From assembly GCA_016342745.1 (NCBI GenBank), contig JAEINT010000002.1, positions 423,315 through 487,314 of the forward strand: 64,000 nucleotides of DNA. The letters run 5' to 3'. The notes beneath the pieces were generated by a model. That model searched no databases. It saw only the letters and a list, made by a program, of their open reading frames with translations, and was not told where the DNA came from. The position numbers and the translations under genes were made by a program. Of the stretch, positions 1 through 8,833 are shown one piece after another. Each line of letters opens with the position of its first letter. Position 1 is the stretch's first letter. This DNA comes from Labilibaculum sp. GTDB lineage: Bacteria > Bacteroidota > Bacteroidia > Bacteroidales > Marinifilaceae.

Positions 1-11
1 TGAAAATGCAT

Positions 12-156
12 TGTAAACCTGTAAACCTATATAATGTTAGTTGTTGTTATGTTTTGATTATTAGTCATTTACTTAGTTGTTTTGTGGTTTACATACGGTT
101 TACACAGGTTTACATGGTCTGCTAATGGTCAGATAGTCAGGATTTTATGGTTTACA
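12..156 (-). repeat. TGTAAACC-box repeat, copy 1 (inverted)
   Basis: Two abutting TGTAAACC boxes (12-27) are followed by four GGTTTACA boxes at 86, 97, 107 and 149. Read on the minus strand this is the layout of the copies at 45589-45712 and 47376-47499: one box, about 42-43 bp, three boxes 9-13 bp apart, a spacer, then two inverted boxes. The spacer sequence differs and is longer here (58 versus 34 bp). No gene is seen in 1-279. Confidence 0.65.
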
Positions 157-279
157 TTGTTTTTCTTTATCAGCTTTTTTTTTAGAGTTTCTAAAAGTTT
201 ATTTGCAAGTCTAATAAAGTTATGGAAGATAAATTATTTCGATTAGTTTTATTGTAGATATGAATTTTAGCTATTGATT

Positions 280-732
280 ATGAAGAGAAATCAGATTATA
301 TATGTTGATATGGATGATGTGCTTTGCGACTTTATGGGATCTTATAAGACGCATATAAAGGCTTGTCCAGAGATGAAATACCCACAAGCTCAGGTTGATT
401 TTTTTCGAAATCTAGCCCCCCTAAAAGGAGCCGTCGAAGCCTTTCGTAAACTAACAGAGCTGAAAGATTCTGAAGTTTATATTTTGACAGCTCCATCTGA
501 AATGAATCCTTTATCCTATATGGAAAAAAGGATTTGGGTTGAAAATCATTTAGGATTTGAGGCAGTTAAAAAACTTATTCTTTCACCTAATAAAGCTCTA
601 CTAAAAGGTGATTATTTAATTGATGATTATACCGAAGGAAAGGGGCAGGATCAGTTCGAAGGAAAGCTAATAAATTTCGGATCTGATGAGTTTTCGGATT
701 GGGATTCTGTATTAAAATATTTCTCGCTTTAA
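280..732 (+). CDS. 5'(3')-deoxyribonucleotidase-like HAD phosphatase
   Basis: A cytosolic HAD-superfamily phosphatase of about 150 residues, probably dephosphorylating deoxynucleoside monophosphates like the NT5C family. The DMDDVLCDF stretch near the N-terminus supplies the two HAD aspartates. A TAPSE segment near residue 70 fits motif II, a lysine-rich NKALLKG segment fits motif III and YLIDD fits the acidic motif IV. The ATG at 280 is preferred over an upstream in-frame TTG at 274. It stands alone after a TGTAAACC-box repeat. Family assignment is from motifs; the substrate is inferred. Confidence 0.75.
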   Translation: MKRNQIIYVDMDDVLCDFMGSYKTHIKACPEMKYPQAQVDFFRNLAPLKGAVEAFRKLTELKDSEVYILTAPSEMNPLSYMEKRIWVENHLGFEAVKKLILSPNKALLKGDYLIDDYTEGKGQDQFEGKLINFGSDEFSDWDSVLKYFSL

Positions 733-741
733 TTATTTTTT

Positions 742-900
742 ATCAGTATGACTTGCTAACGACATTTGGTTAGGAGCAAGCCATGTTTTAGCTACGGAAA
801 ACCCTCGCACAACCCTTGAAATTTTCCACACATTCGTTTGAAAATTTGTTACTCGGTACAGCTCGTAAGGATAAAAAAATGAATGTAAATTGTGAAATTT
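742..900. repeat. structured intergenic element, possibly cassette-type (attC-like)
   Basis: The stretch after the phosphatase gene is richer in G+C than its surroundings and folds into short hairpins. TTGCTAAC at 749 pairs with a bulged GTTAG-GA-GCAA, and AAATTTTC pairs with GAAAATTT around 820-852. It resembles structured spacers that separate gene cassettes in Bacteroidota, as does 40930-41090. Identity as a recombination site is only inferred. Confidence 0.3.
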
Positions 901-913
901 AAATCAACTACAA

Positions 914-1345
914 ATGAAATTTAAAGACCTAATTTTAAAATATAAATGGGATGATATAAAACCGTTATTTTACGAATTATATCAAGATTCTGATCGAAAC
1001 TTAGACGCATACAAACTTGTTTTCGAAAAGATAAAGAGACTACAAGTTGAAGAATCCAATCATGAAATTCTAATAAGAAATATTACAGAGAGTGGTGTGA
1101 GTTATGTCCATGTAAATGCTATTAAATTATCGGAGAAAGAAGTCGATGGTGAGTTGATGACTTATAGCTTAATGCTTACTCCTTGGAATGAATGGGCAGG
1201 AATGAGTATCGATACTGAAAGTTTATCAACTTTTCCAGAAAAGGATATAATCATTCATTGTTTGTGGGAGATGACATTTTGTGGGTTTGATGAAAAGGAT
1301 ATTAAAAAAATGAGTAATGAAATTGATGATGATTGTAAAAATTAA
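914..1345 (+). CDS. DUF6557-like small protein
   Basis: A 143-residue acidic soluble protein with no signal peptide. The layout resembles, from memory, the DUF6557 family: an N-terminal KFKDLILKYKWDDIKPLFYE segment, a central Trp-rich TPWNEWAGM segment and a C-terminal HCLWEMTFCGFDEKDI segment. Family members are small and uncharacterised and often lie in accessory regions near toxin and immunity genes. It ends 4 bp before the next gene, so the two are probably co-transcribed. No catalytic residues are recognisable; an immunity-like role is speculation. Confidence 0.55.
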   Translation: MKFKDLILKYKWDDIKPLFYELYQDSDRNLDAYKLVFEKIKRLQVEESNHEILIRNITESGVSYVHVNAIKLSEKEVDGELMTYSLMLTPWNEWAGMSIDTESLSTFPEKDIIIHCLWEMTFCGFDEKDIKKMSNEIDDDCKN

Positions 1346-1349
1346 GTAA

Positions 1350-1922
1350 ATGATAGAACTATCTAACGAAATGCTAATTACCAAGGATGTTTATAGAGCC
1401 TTGGTTGACTATGGAAATATACTTGTTGTTGATCTGCTTAAACAAGTAGTAAACCTTGAAGAAAAGGAAGATGAATATGGTGAGAGATATTATACTGTAA
1501 GGGAAGAATTTCAAAGGTTAAGCTTCCAAGATGGTCAATCTCAAAATCATATTTTTGAAGAGTTGTCACAGCTTACCAATAGTTATTTAAATGACTTGAA
1601 AGATTCCGATAAAACAGCTCTTTGTTTTTTTATAATCAATGAAGAAAAGTATTACAATAAATTGATGGAATACGTTGATGAAGAAGATACAGATTCGATG
1701 GAGCAATATAATCGTAAAGTAGGAAGGGAAATGGCCAGACTAGTTTATCAGGAAGATAAAAAGGAATTAATGGAATGGTGCAAGGAGTTCCTAACAGATA
1801 TTATTTGTTGTTTCTCTTGTGAGTTCGATTTTTCATCGATTGATGAGAGTACGAAGTATGACCTAGAGCATAACCTTAATGCCTATAAAACAAGAAATTT
1901 TATGAATTTTCCGATAAGGTAG
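1350..1922 (+). CDS. hypothetical protein
   Basis: A 190-residue acidic, probably alpha-helical cytoplasmic protein that I do not recognise. It follows the preceding gene by 4 bp and ends just before a hairpin terminator at 1946. It carries a CC pair near the C-terminus (IICCFSCEFDF) but no clear metal site, membrane segment or signal peptide. Its position just before a polymorphic-toxin module makes an orphan immunity role possible, but nothing in the sequence shows it. Confidence 0.6.
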   Translation: MIELSNEMLITKDVYRALVDYGNILVVDLLKQVVNLEEKEDEYGERYYTVREEFQRLSFQDGQSQNHIFEELSQLTNSYLNDLKDSDKTALCFFIINEEKYYNKLMEYVDEEDTDSMEQYNRKVGREMARLVYQEDKKELMEWCKEFLTDIICCFSCEFDFSSIDESTKYDLEHNLNAYKTRNFMNFPIR

Positions 1923-1945
1923 TAGGATAATTTACAAAGAGAATT

Positions 1946-1975
1946 AAGAGTCAATCAATGTGTTTGGCTCTTTTT
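1946..1975 (+). terminator. rho-independent terminator
   Basis: AAGAGTCAA (1946-1954) pairs with TTGGCTCTT (1964-1972), with one G-T pair, and is followed by a short T run. It closes the 914-1922 gene pair. The right half is part of the repeat shared with 5074-5186. Confidence 0.65.
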
Positions 1976-2098
1976 GTGGATTAGATTTATTGCAATTATT
2001 GTGTTTATGGTATCACCATACATTATGGCAATTATTACTTTGCCATAAAATTGACAGACTTGACATATTCTACATGGCTGTTTTTTTTGTTAAGTTTA
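1963..2098 (+). repeat. palindrome/TTGACA repeat, copy A, probable promoter-operator
   Basis: About 103 bp (1963-2065) is nearly identical to 5074-5186, apart from a 9-bp insertion in the latter. It holds TATGGT-atc-ACCATA, a second TTATGGCA...TGCCATAA palindrome ending at 2048, two bases, then TTGACA-gac-TTGACA (2051-2065). A TAAGTTTA box follows 25 bp later (2091-2098), resembling the Bacteroidota -7 element TAnnTTTG. The next gene starts at 2223. Promoter function is inferred from layout and position. Confidence 0.6.
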
Positions 2099-2222
2099 CA
2101 AAATGATTTTTTCTGAAAGCGGCTGAGTCTAATTGAGGAATGAAGGTATTTTCCTCGCAATTAATAAGTTATTATTCTATAGATTAAGCTTTAGTTTTAT
2201 TTGTTAACAAGATAATTACAAT

Positions 2223-3113
2223 ATGATTAAATTTTACAGATTTGCTATTCTACTAATAGCGATATTGGTTTTATTTTCCTGTTCTGAAGATAGCGAATTA
2301 GAGGGACAAGCCGATGTTACAGTACAAACAGATAGCCTAGCTTCAAAAGAGGTAAGTAGCTATAAGGATTGGTTTGAATGGACGGGTTTATTTGATGAAA
2401 AAGAAGTGTTGACAAATATAGACACAATTGATATAATTAAAGAAGAACAAGAATATAGCCAAAGCGATAGTGAAAAAATAGAACCCAAAGATGAATATGC
2501 TACAAGGTATGCATATTCTGAGGCAGAATCTGAGTATTATAGTCAGCTAAGAAAGAAATATAGTGAGTTTAACTTGGTTGAAAAATGGTTTCATTCTAAA
2601 CCCAACCAGTTGTTGGATGTTGGTGAAAATGCAAAGGTTTTTAAAGTGTTAAATATTTCTACAAATAAGAATGGTACAGTCACACATTATGATTTGTTGA
2701 AAAAAGAAGATATGTGTCAATATGTGATTATTGCAGAAAATGCTATTTATATCTTAAAACTTGATTTTTTTGATGGAAATGTGATTCCTTCCGAAATCAA
2801 GAGAATTAGTCAAGGTTTGGCGAAAGAATCTATGCATACTTTATCATTTGGTGAAGATGATAAATTGGATCAAGAGACTTTTATTGGAAACGTAAATCCA
2901 GATATATATAAGAATAATGAAAGATTATATTTTGATTATAATGCACAGATTAGAACTATTAAAGTGATTAATGTATATGATTTAGGATTTGATTATGATC
3001 TGAACTATGACAATTATACGAGTTATCGTTATTTGAAATGGTATAATAATATATCAGCAGGCTTGTTTTATTTTGTATCAGAAGCTTTTAGTAATCTTTT
3101 TAAAAGAATATAA
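2223..3113 (+). CDS. lipoprotein of unknown function (WHH toxin module)
   Basis: A 296-residue protein with a signal peptide and lipobox (LVLFSC, Cys at about residue 20), so it is predicted to be lipid-anchored. The mature part is acidic and Tyr-rich and matches no family I recognise. It is the first gene of a three-gene module (2223-5033) bounded by copies A and B of a non-coding repeat. It lies 4 bp before the next lipoprotein gene. It may help export, display or neutralise the nuclease encoded third in the module; this is inferred from context only. Confidence 0.6.
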   Translation: MIKFYRFAILLIAILVLFSCSEDSELEGQADVTVQTDSLASKEVSSYKDWFEWTGLFDEKEVLTNIDTIDIIKEEQEYSQSDSEKIEPKDEYATRYAYSEAESEYYSQLRKKYSEFNLVEKWFHSKPNQLLDVGENAKVFKVLNISTNKNGTVTHYDLLKKEDMCQYVIIAENAIYILKLDFFDGNVIPSEIKRISQGLAKESMHTLSFGEDDKLDQETFIGNVNPDIYKNNERLYFDYNAQIRTIKVINVYDLGFDYDLNYDNYTSYRYLKWYNNISAGLFYFVSEAFSNLFKRI

Positions 3114-3117
3114 AAGG

Positions 3118-4119
3118 ATGTTTGAAATTAAATTATACTCGTTTTTGATAGTAATGGTTTTGTTTGCCTCGTGTAGAGGTAATTCTAATTCTGAAGGGAA
3201 TCTTAATGACTTCATTGTTGTTAAACAAAAAAACAATGAAAGTGGAGATAGTAGAGAATATTCTAAAGAAAACTATAGACAAGAGGTTGAGAAAATAATA
3301 AAAGAGGGCAAAGAATCTTTGAGAAAAGTATTACCTAAAATTATCGAAGATCAATTTAAGTTGTATAAGAATACTCTTGATGAATTAGAAGCAGCCAATG
3401 TGATGAGTATAAATCAAACTATTGCAGATAAAAGGATATTAGAAATAAATGTAAATACGGGAGTTCAGTTGTTGGATGATGAATTGTATGTGAATGAGAT
3501 ATATTATAACATTATAGGTAAATTAGCTTTGCTGAATGATGATTATTATAACCATTATCTAATCGAGAATGATGTTGAAATTAATTTTCATGATTTTTAC
3601 GATATAAAACCATTTGTTTTAGCCGAAGAAGTCTCTTTTAAAATTGATGAATTTGTAAAAGATGAAAAGTGTAGATCAGCAAAAGAAAGTAAGGATTTAA
3701 AGTTCGGCGTTGGAATTACACTTATACAGTTAATACCCGGAGCTAGTGCAGTCACTAAAATAACGGAATCTATAGTTAAGACAGCTAGAACAATTAAAAA
3801 AGGCGCAGACTTAGCTAAGAATGCTGGATTTGTACAGAAGTTTGCTGCAAAAGTTATGGGACAGAAAACTGCTATAAAACTTGCAAGAGGTTTATCTAAT
3901 TCGGTAAAAAGAAATCGAGTGTCAAAGAGAGTTGCATTAGTAGGAGGTGCAGGAGTAGCTGTTGAAGCTGGATATAATTTCAAACAATATAGAAATATTG
4001 AAAATAAATTGAAAGGGAGAATTGGAGATTTTTCGGATGGTATGATAGCTGTTCACATTCAAATGTTACGTGAAATTTCTAAGTTAAATATTGAAGCTAT
4101 TTATACTCTTAAAAAATAA
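3118..4119 (+). CDS. lipoprotein with amphipathic Gly/Ala-rich C-terminal region
   Basis: A 333-residue protein from the ATG at 3118, chosen over an earlier in-frame start at 3073 because it directly yields a signal peptide with lipobox VLFASC. The middle is charged and helical. The C-terminal third contains hydrophobic, Gly/Ala-rich stretches (ITLIQLIPGASAV, VALVGGAGVAVEAGY) alternating with basic segments, as in membrane-inserting or pre-toxin domains. The stop is 5 bp before the nuclease gene, so the two are probably cotranslated. No known family recognised. Confidence 0.55.
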   Translation: MFEIKLYSFLIVMVLFASCRGNSNSEGNLNDFIVVKQKNNESGDSREYSKENYRQEVEKIIKEGKESLRKVLPKIIEDQFKLYKNTLDELEAANVMSINQTIADKRILEINVNTGVQLLDDELYVNEIYYNIIGKLALLNDDYYNHYLIENDVEINFHDFYDIKPFVLAEEVSFKIDEFVKDEKCRSAKESKDLKFGVGITLIQLIPGASAVTKITESIVKTARTIKKGADLAKNAGFVQKFAAKVMGQKTAIKLARGLSNSVKRNRVSKRVALVGGAGVAVEAGYNFKQYRNIENKLKGRIGDFSDGMIAVHIQMLREISKLNIEAIYTLKK

Positions 4120-4124
4120 AATAA

Positions 4125-5033
4125 ATGTTGAGGAAATTAACTGTATTATTTACTCTAGTAACGATTTTTACAACCTGTTCTTTTGCTCAAAAACGAAGTA
4201 TCACGAATTGGGTTAATAATTTTTGTAATGGAGTTGAGTTAGTATCGGAAAGTACCCAGTCAAGGAAAATTAGAAAAGTCCTTATTGAAGGACTTGATGG
4301 ATCTAGTATAGTGGCGAAAAAGACATTAAGAGAGATGGATATTTCGCCTAAAGAGATTGAAATTTTATTTAAAAGATTTTCGCAAGAAGACGTTTCTTCA
4401 TTAATTAAAAAAATTGATAAACTAGGTCCTAGAGCAACGAGGTTGCTTTTGAAAGATTTAGCTAGAAATGGTGACAGTCATTCTAAATCTCTTTTGATAA
4501 TGCTTAAAAGAGAGCCTAGATTAATTAAATCTTACGAAAGAATTAGTATTAACTTTAGTGTAAAGTTTAGAACAGATATAGGTGTTCTAAGGCAGGTGGC
4601 ACAGGGAAAAAAACCTGTAAAGTTAAAAACAAGATATGGACATATGGAAGGTAAAACAATTAAAGGGGTTCCATATGTTAGAAGAAAGTTTTCAGTAAAT
4701 GGAGTTGTTTATGAGGGAGTTTTTCCAGATTTTAAAGAATCAAGAAAATTTTATTCAACGCTTCCTAGAGATTTTATTTATTTATCCGGTGATAATCAAA
4801 TGAAAAAGGCAACGAAACAATTGCGTAGTGCGATAAAACGTGATCCTAGTATTGCTAGAAATTTTACTCCTGAGCAATTAGAAGCTATCAATAGAGGTGA
4901 TATTAGGATTCCAGATTTGACCTGGCATCATAAAGAATCTCCGATAGGAGCAATGGAATTAGTTCCTTTTTCGATACACAATAATGCAAAACATGATGGT
5001 GGTGTAGCTATCTGGAATGCTGGTATAAGATAA
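4125..5033 (+). CDS. exported WHH-type HNH/EndoVII nuclease toxin
   Basis: A 302-residue protein with an N-terminal Sec signal (hydrophobic core, cleavage near CSFAQ). The C-terminal third matches the polymorphic-toxin WHH nuclease family: a GVPYVRRKF...EGVFPDF pre-segment, LPRDF, a helical FTPEQLEAINRGD segment, then LTWHHKE with Trp-His-His (His268/His269), MELVP, and HN...KHDGGVAIW. These supply the metal-binding histidines. Domain identity is solid; target and delivery are unknown. Polymorphic toxins usually have an immunity gene next to them. None is obvious downstream, where a terminator follows at once. Confidence 0.75.
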   Translation: MLRKLTVLFTLVTIFTTCSFAQKRSITNWVNNFCNGVELVSESTQSRKIRKVLIEGLDGSSIVAKKTLREMDISPKEIEILFKRFSQEDVSSLIKKIDKLGPRATRLLLKDLARNGDSHSKSLLIMLKREPRLIKSYERISINFSVKFRTDIGVLRQVAQGKKPVKLKTRYGHMEGKTIKGVPYVRRKFSVNGVVYEGVFPDFKESRKFYSTLPRDFIYLSGDNQMKKATKQLRSAIKRDPSIARNFTPEQLEAINRGDIRIPDLTWHHKESPIGAMELVPFSIHNNAKHDGGVAIWNAGIR

Positions 5034-5056
5034 TTTCTTTGATAATAAATTTATTT

Positions 5057-5087
5057 AGAGCTGAACTGTAAAGTTTGGCTCTTTTTT
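5057..5087 (+). terminator. rho-independent terminator
   Basis: AGAGC (5057-5061) pairs with GCTCT (5078-5082) around an inner AACT/AGTT stem, followed by a run of T. It ends the WHH toxin module and overlaps the start of repeat copy B. Confidence 0.7.
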
Positions 5088-5218
5088 ATTGACTAGATTT
5101 ATTGCAATTATTTTGTTTATGGTATCACCACACATTATGGTAATACTGGCAATTATTGCTTTGCCATAAAATTGACAGACTTGACAGTACTATTTTTAAG
5201 TCAATAATATTACCTTGC
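5074..5218 (+). repeat. palindrome/TTGACA repeat, copy B, probable promoter-operator
   Basis: A near-identical copy of 1963-2065 with an extra 9 bp after CATTATGG. It has the same end: TGCCATAA (5162-5169), two bases, TTGACA-gac-TTGACA (5172-5186), and a TAnnTT-like box TACCTTGC 24 bp later (5211-5218). It lies 58 bp upstream of the GIY-YIG gene. Together with copy A it brackets the 3-kb toxin module as a direct repeat. Confidence 0.65.
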
Positions 5219-5243
5219 AAGATGAAATTGAAATAATCAAACT

Positions 5244-6080
5244 ATGAGAGGCAAAACAATCCAGGTTTTCTTAACTGATGGATCTCCACGTGGAATCAAA
5301 TTAGCCGAAATAACCTCTAATATCGAACAGGCAATTTTCATTCCCCGAAGTAAAATGAACGAAGCTTCCAAAAGAAAAGAAGTAAGCCAACCGGGTGTTT
5401 ACTTCCTATTTGGAAAAAATGGAGAGGACTCAAAACCATTGGTTTACATCGGACAATCCCGTAACTGTTTAGATAGAATCAAAACTCACGATCAAAAGAA
5501 AGACTTTTGGAATTATGCGGTTCTAATCATCTCAAAAACCGAAAGTTTTACTCAAACTCATGTTGAATATTTGGAGGAATTGGCAATAACCAAAGCAACA
5601 GAAGCCAATCGCTATACTTTAGAAAACTCCGTTAATCCACGCAAGTTTAAGGTTCCCGAAACCATGGAAGCCGATTTACTAGACAATTTCGATACCATTA
5701 AAATACTACTATCAACCCTCGGCTTTCCAATATTCGATATAATCGCTAAAGAAGAAGAATCAAAAGAAATTCTCTACTGTAAAGGAAAAGAAGCACACGC
5801 CGAAGGGGAATACAAAGAGGATGGATTTGTTGTTTTCAAAGGATCTGTAGCTAACAAAGAATTAGCTCCAGGTTGTAACAAAACAATACGAAATCTTAGA
5901 GCCAATTTGATTGAACGAAAAATAATAATTGAAAATGAAGGGGTTTATATTTTTCAAGAGAACGAAATGTTCGGTTCTCCAAGTGCTGCTGCTGCTCAAG
6001 TTTTAGCTCGTAATGCCAACGGCTGGACAGAATGGAAAGACAACAAAGGGAAGACTTTAGATGAGTTAAAAAGAAAATAA
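5244..6080 (+). CDS. GIY-YIG nuclease-fold protein with DUF4357 domain
   Basis: A 278-residue cytosolic protein. Residues about 50-80 carry the GIY-YIG core (GVYFLFG, then VYIGQSRNCLDRIKTH with the conserved Arg). The C-terminal 60 residues match DUF4357 (SPSAAAAQVLARNANGWTEWKD, TLDEL). GIY-YIG/DUF4357 proteins are commonly encoded beside type I restriction-modification genes, as here, 143 bp before hsdM. Whether it cuts DNA or has a modulating role is not known from sequence. Its codon choice resembles that of the hsd genes more than that of its left neighbours, suggesting joint transfer. Confidence 0.8.
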   Translation: MRGKTIQVFLTDGSPRGIKLAEITSNIEQAIFIPRSKMNEASKRKEVSQPGVYFLFGKNGEDSKPLVYIGQSRNCLDRIKTHDQKKDFWNYAVLIISKTESFTQTHVEYLEELAITKATEANRYTLENSVNPRKFKVPETMEADLLDNFDTIKILLSTLGFPIFDIIAKEEESKEILYCKGKEAHAEGEYKEDGFVVFKGSVANKELAPGCNKTIRNLRANLIERKIIIENEGVYIFQENEMFGSPSAAAAQVLARNANGWTEWKDNKGKTLDELKRK

Positions 6081-6223
6081 ATTTATAGGAGAGCTAAATA
6101 TAAAAGCAGTATCCTTTTTGATTAAATTTGCACATTACTAAAGCAGGTAGAGAAACATTCTATCTTAATTTAGAAAGCTAGAGCTTTTTATTTTTACATT
6201 GATTTAAGAGCGAAATAAAAAAT

Positions 6224-8833
6224 ATGAACAAACAACAATTAGCCGCCAAAATCTGGGAATCAGCAAACCAGATGCGATCTAAGATAGAAGCCAACGACTA
6301 CAAAGATTATATTTTAGGCTTCATTTTCTACAAATACCTTTCAGACAAACAAGTCAACTTTGCAATAAAAGAAGACTTTGCACAGGAAGACATCGAAGCA
6401 TTAACAGAAGAAGACGAAGAAACAGCCAATTACTTCAAAGAGAATTTAGGCTATTTCATTGCCTACGATAACTTATTCTCTACGTGGATAGCAATAGGCA
6501 AAGACTTCGACGTGTCTAATGTAACAGATGCTTTATCTGCCTTTAGTCGATTAATTCACGCAGACCACAAGAAGCTATTCGATGGCGTATTCCATACTTT
6601 GGAGACTGGACTCAGCAAACTAGGCGAAAGTGCAGGAGCACGTACCAAAGCCATTTCTAATCTTTTGCATCTTATCAAAGATATACCAATGGATGGGAAA
6701 CAAGACTACGATGTCTTAGGTTTCATTTATGAATATCTCATTAGTATGTTTGCAGCAAATGCAGGAGCCAAAGCGGGTGAATTCTATACACCTCACGAGG
6801 TATCACTTCTGATGTCAGAGATTACAGCCGACCATCTCAAAGACAGGAAAGAAATCCAAATTTATGACCCCACAAGTGGATCAGGTTCTTTGTTGATAAA
6901 CATTGGTACTTCAGTAGCAAAACATATCGATGACAAAAACAACATCAAATACTTTGCTCAAGAACTAAAAGAGAATACCTACAACCTTACACGTATGAAT
7001 TTGGTAATGCGTGGTATTTTACCTAATAACATAGTCACACGCAATGGCGACACTTTAGAAGAGGACTGGCCATACTTTGATGAAAACGACGCCGTAAGCA
7101 CTTACAATACACTTTATGTTGATGCAGTAGTTTCTAATCCACCTTATTCTCAGAAATGGGAATCTGATAACAAAGAGACAGACCCACGCTACGCTCGTTT
7201 TGGACTAGCACCAAAAACCAAAGCAGACTACGCTTTCTTATTACACGACCTTTACCACCTCAAGCCCGATGGTATAATGACGATCGTACTGCCTCACGGC
7301 GTACTCTTCCGTGGTGGAGAAGAAGGTAAGATAAGAAAGAACCTCATAGAGAATAATCACATCGAATCCATCATCGGACTACCATCTAATATCTTTTTTG
7401 GTACAGGTATTCCAACCATTATTCTAGTATTAAAACAAAAGCGCACCAAGAGTGATGTCTTGATTGTAGATGCTTCTAAAGGCTTCGAGAAAGTAGGAAA
7501 AAACAATGTGTTAAGAGCATCAGATATTAAGCGCATTGCCGATACCGTGATAGAGCGCATTGATACACCTAAATTCTCAAAAGTAGTCACCAAGGAAGAA
7601 ATAAGAAACAACGATTACAACCTAAACATACCACGCTATGTCGACTCTTCTGCTAAAGCAGAGAGTTGGGACATATACGCTACTATGTTTGGTGGTATAC
7701 CCACTAGCGAGATAGACGAGCTATCCGCTTATTGGCAAGCGTTTCCTGCTTTACGCAATGCTTTATTTACAGAAGATAAAAACAACAATGCTAAGTTACT
7801 GACCGAAGAAATAAAAGAAAGCATTACGAAGCACCCAGAGGTAGATAGCTTTATAACTAATTTCAATACTTCTTTTGCTGATTTCAATACCTATCTAAAA
7901 ACGGAGCTATTAGATAACAGAACCTCGCTATCCATTTCAAGAGAAGAGGCTATTCTTAGCAAGGATATATTTACACGCCTAAGTACCATATCACTTATTG
8001 ATAAATACGAAGCTTACCAATTACTCGATAATCAATGGGTAGATATTGCTATCGACTTAGAGATCATCCAAACTGAGGGAGAAAAAGCAACGACTACGGT
8101 AGAGCCTAATATGGTAAGTAAAAAAGTAAAAGGCAAAGACCAAGAGGTACAAGTCGGTTGGAAAGGGCGCATTATGCCATTTGAATTGGTGCAAGAAACT
8201 TATTTGCAAAAAGAACTACAAGCACTCAAAGACAAGCAAAATCGCTTAGTTGAAATCACGGCAGAATATGATACTATCTTAGAATCTCTATCAGAAGAGG
8301 ACAAGGAAAACGACACACTCAACGAAGCCAAAGACAGCTTTGTAAACGCAGTAGTGATCAAAGAAGCGAAACAATACCAAGCAGAAGTAAAAAAGAACGG
8401 AGCTTTCGCTAATGAGGCTTACGAAACACAAATAATAAAAGTAGCTACGCTAATTACAGAAGAAAAAGCCATCAAAACACAGCTTAATGGCAATAAGAAA
8501 GTAAAAGGAGATATAGAAAAACTTCATTTACTGACTAAGGCAACCATAGAAAAGCTAACACCAGAACAAGTAAGCCAACTATTAGAATTAAAATGGATTA
8601 CACCATTAGTTAACTCAATCAACCAACTACCACAAACACTAATCAGCAATCTTACCAATCAAGTAGAAGCATTAGCAACTAAATACGCCGATACCTATAC
8701 CGAAGTAGTAAGCGAAATGCAAGAAACAGAAAAAGAGCTATCTTCTTTGATTGGTGAATTAACAGGCAACGACAGCGATATGCTAGGACTTGCTGAGTTT
8801 AAAACCATCTTAACGGCTACAGACAATGAGTAA
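6224..8833 (+). CDS. hsdM: type I restriction-modification N6-adenine methyltransferase subunit
   Basis: The modification subunit, which with HsdS methylates adenine in the recognition sequence. It has an N-terminal HsdM helical domain (about 1-150), the SAM-binding motif DPTSGSG (215-221) and catalytic motif NPPY (305-308). At 869 residues it is longer than classical HsdM (about 500-550). The extra C-terminal region (about 480-869) is charged and coiled-coil-like, as in the longer HsdM variants common in Bacteroidota. It overlaps hsdS by 8 bp, indicating translational coupling. Confidence 0.93.
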   Translation: MNKQQLAAKIWESANQMRSKIEANDYKDYILGFIFYKYLSDKQVNFAIKEDFAQEDIEALTEEDEETANYFKENLGYFIAYDNLFSTWIAIGKDFDVSNVTDALSAFSRLIHADHKKLFDGVFHTLETGLSKLGESAGARTKAISNLLHLIKDIPMDGKQDYDVLGFIYEYLISMFAANAGAKAGEFYTPHEVSLLMSEITADHLKDRKEIQIYDPTSGSGSLLINIGTSVAKHIDDKNNIKYFAQELKENTYNLTRMNLVMRGILPNNIVTRNGDTLEEDWPYFDENDAVSTYNTLYVDAVVSNPPYSQKWESDNKETDPRYARFGLAPKTKADYAFLLHDLYHLKPDGIMTIVLPHGVLFRGGEEGKIRKNLIENNHIESIIGLPSNIFFGTGIPTIILVLKQKRTKSDVLIVDASKGFEKVGKNNVLRASDIKRIADTVIERIDTPKFSKVVTKEEIRNNDYNLNIPRYVDSSAKAESWDIYATMFGGIPTSEIDELSAYWQAFPALRNALFTEDKNNNAKLLTEEIKESITKHPEVDSFITNFNTSFADFNTYLKTELLDNRTSLSISREEAILSKDIFTRLSTISLIDKYEAYQLLDNQWVDIAIDLEIIQTEGEKATTTVEPNMVSKKVKGKDQEVQVGWKGRIMPFELVQETYLQKELQALKDKQNRLVEITAEYDTILESLSEEDKENDTLNEAKDSFVNAVVIKEAKQYQAEVKKNGAFANEAYETQIIKVATLITEEKAIKTQLNGNKKVKGDIEKLHLLTKATIEKLTPEQVSQLLELKWITPLVNSINQLPQTLISNLTNQVEALATKYADTYTEVVSEMQETEKELSSLIGELTGNDSDMLGLAEFKTILTATDNE

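Noticed and set aside
3597..3983. 128-residue minus-strand frame opposite the second lipoprotein
   Set aside because: It lies wholly inside a well-supported gene on the other strand, with no RBS or family resemblance.
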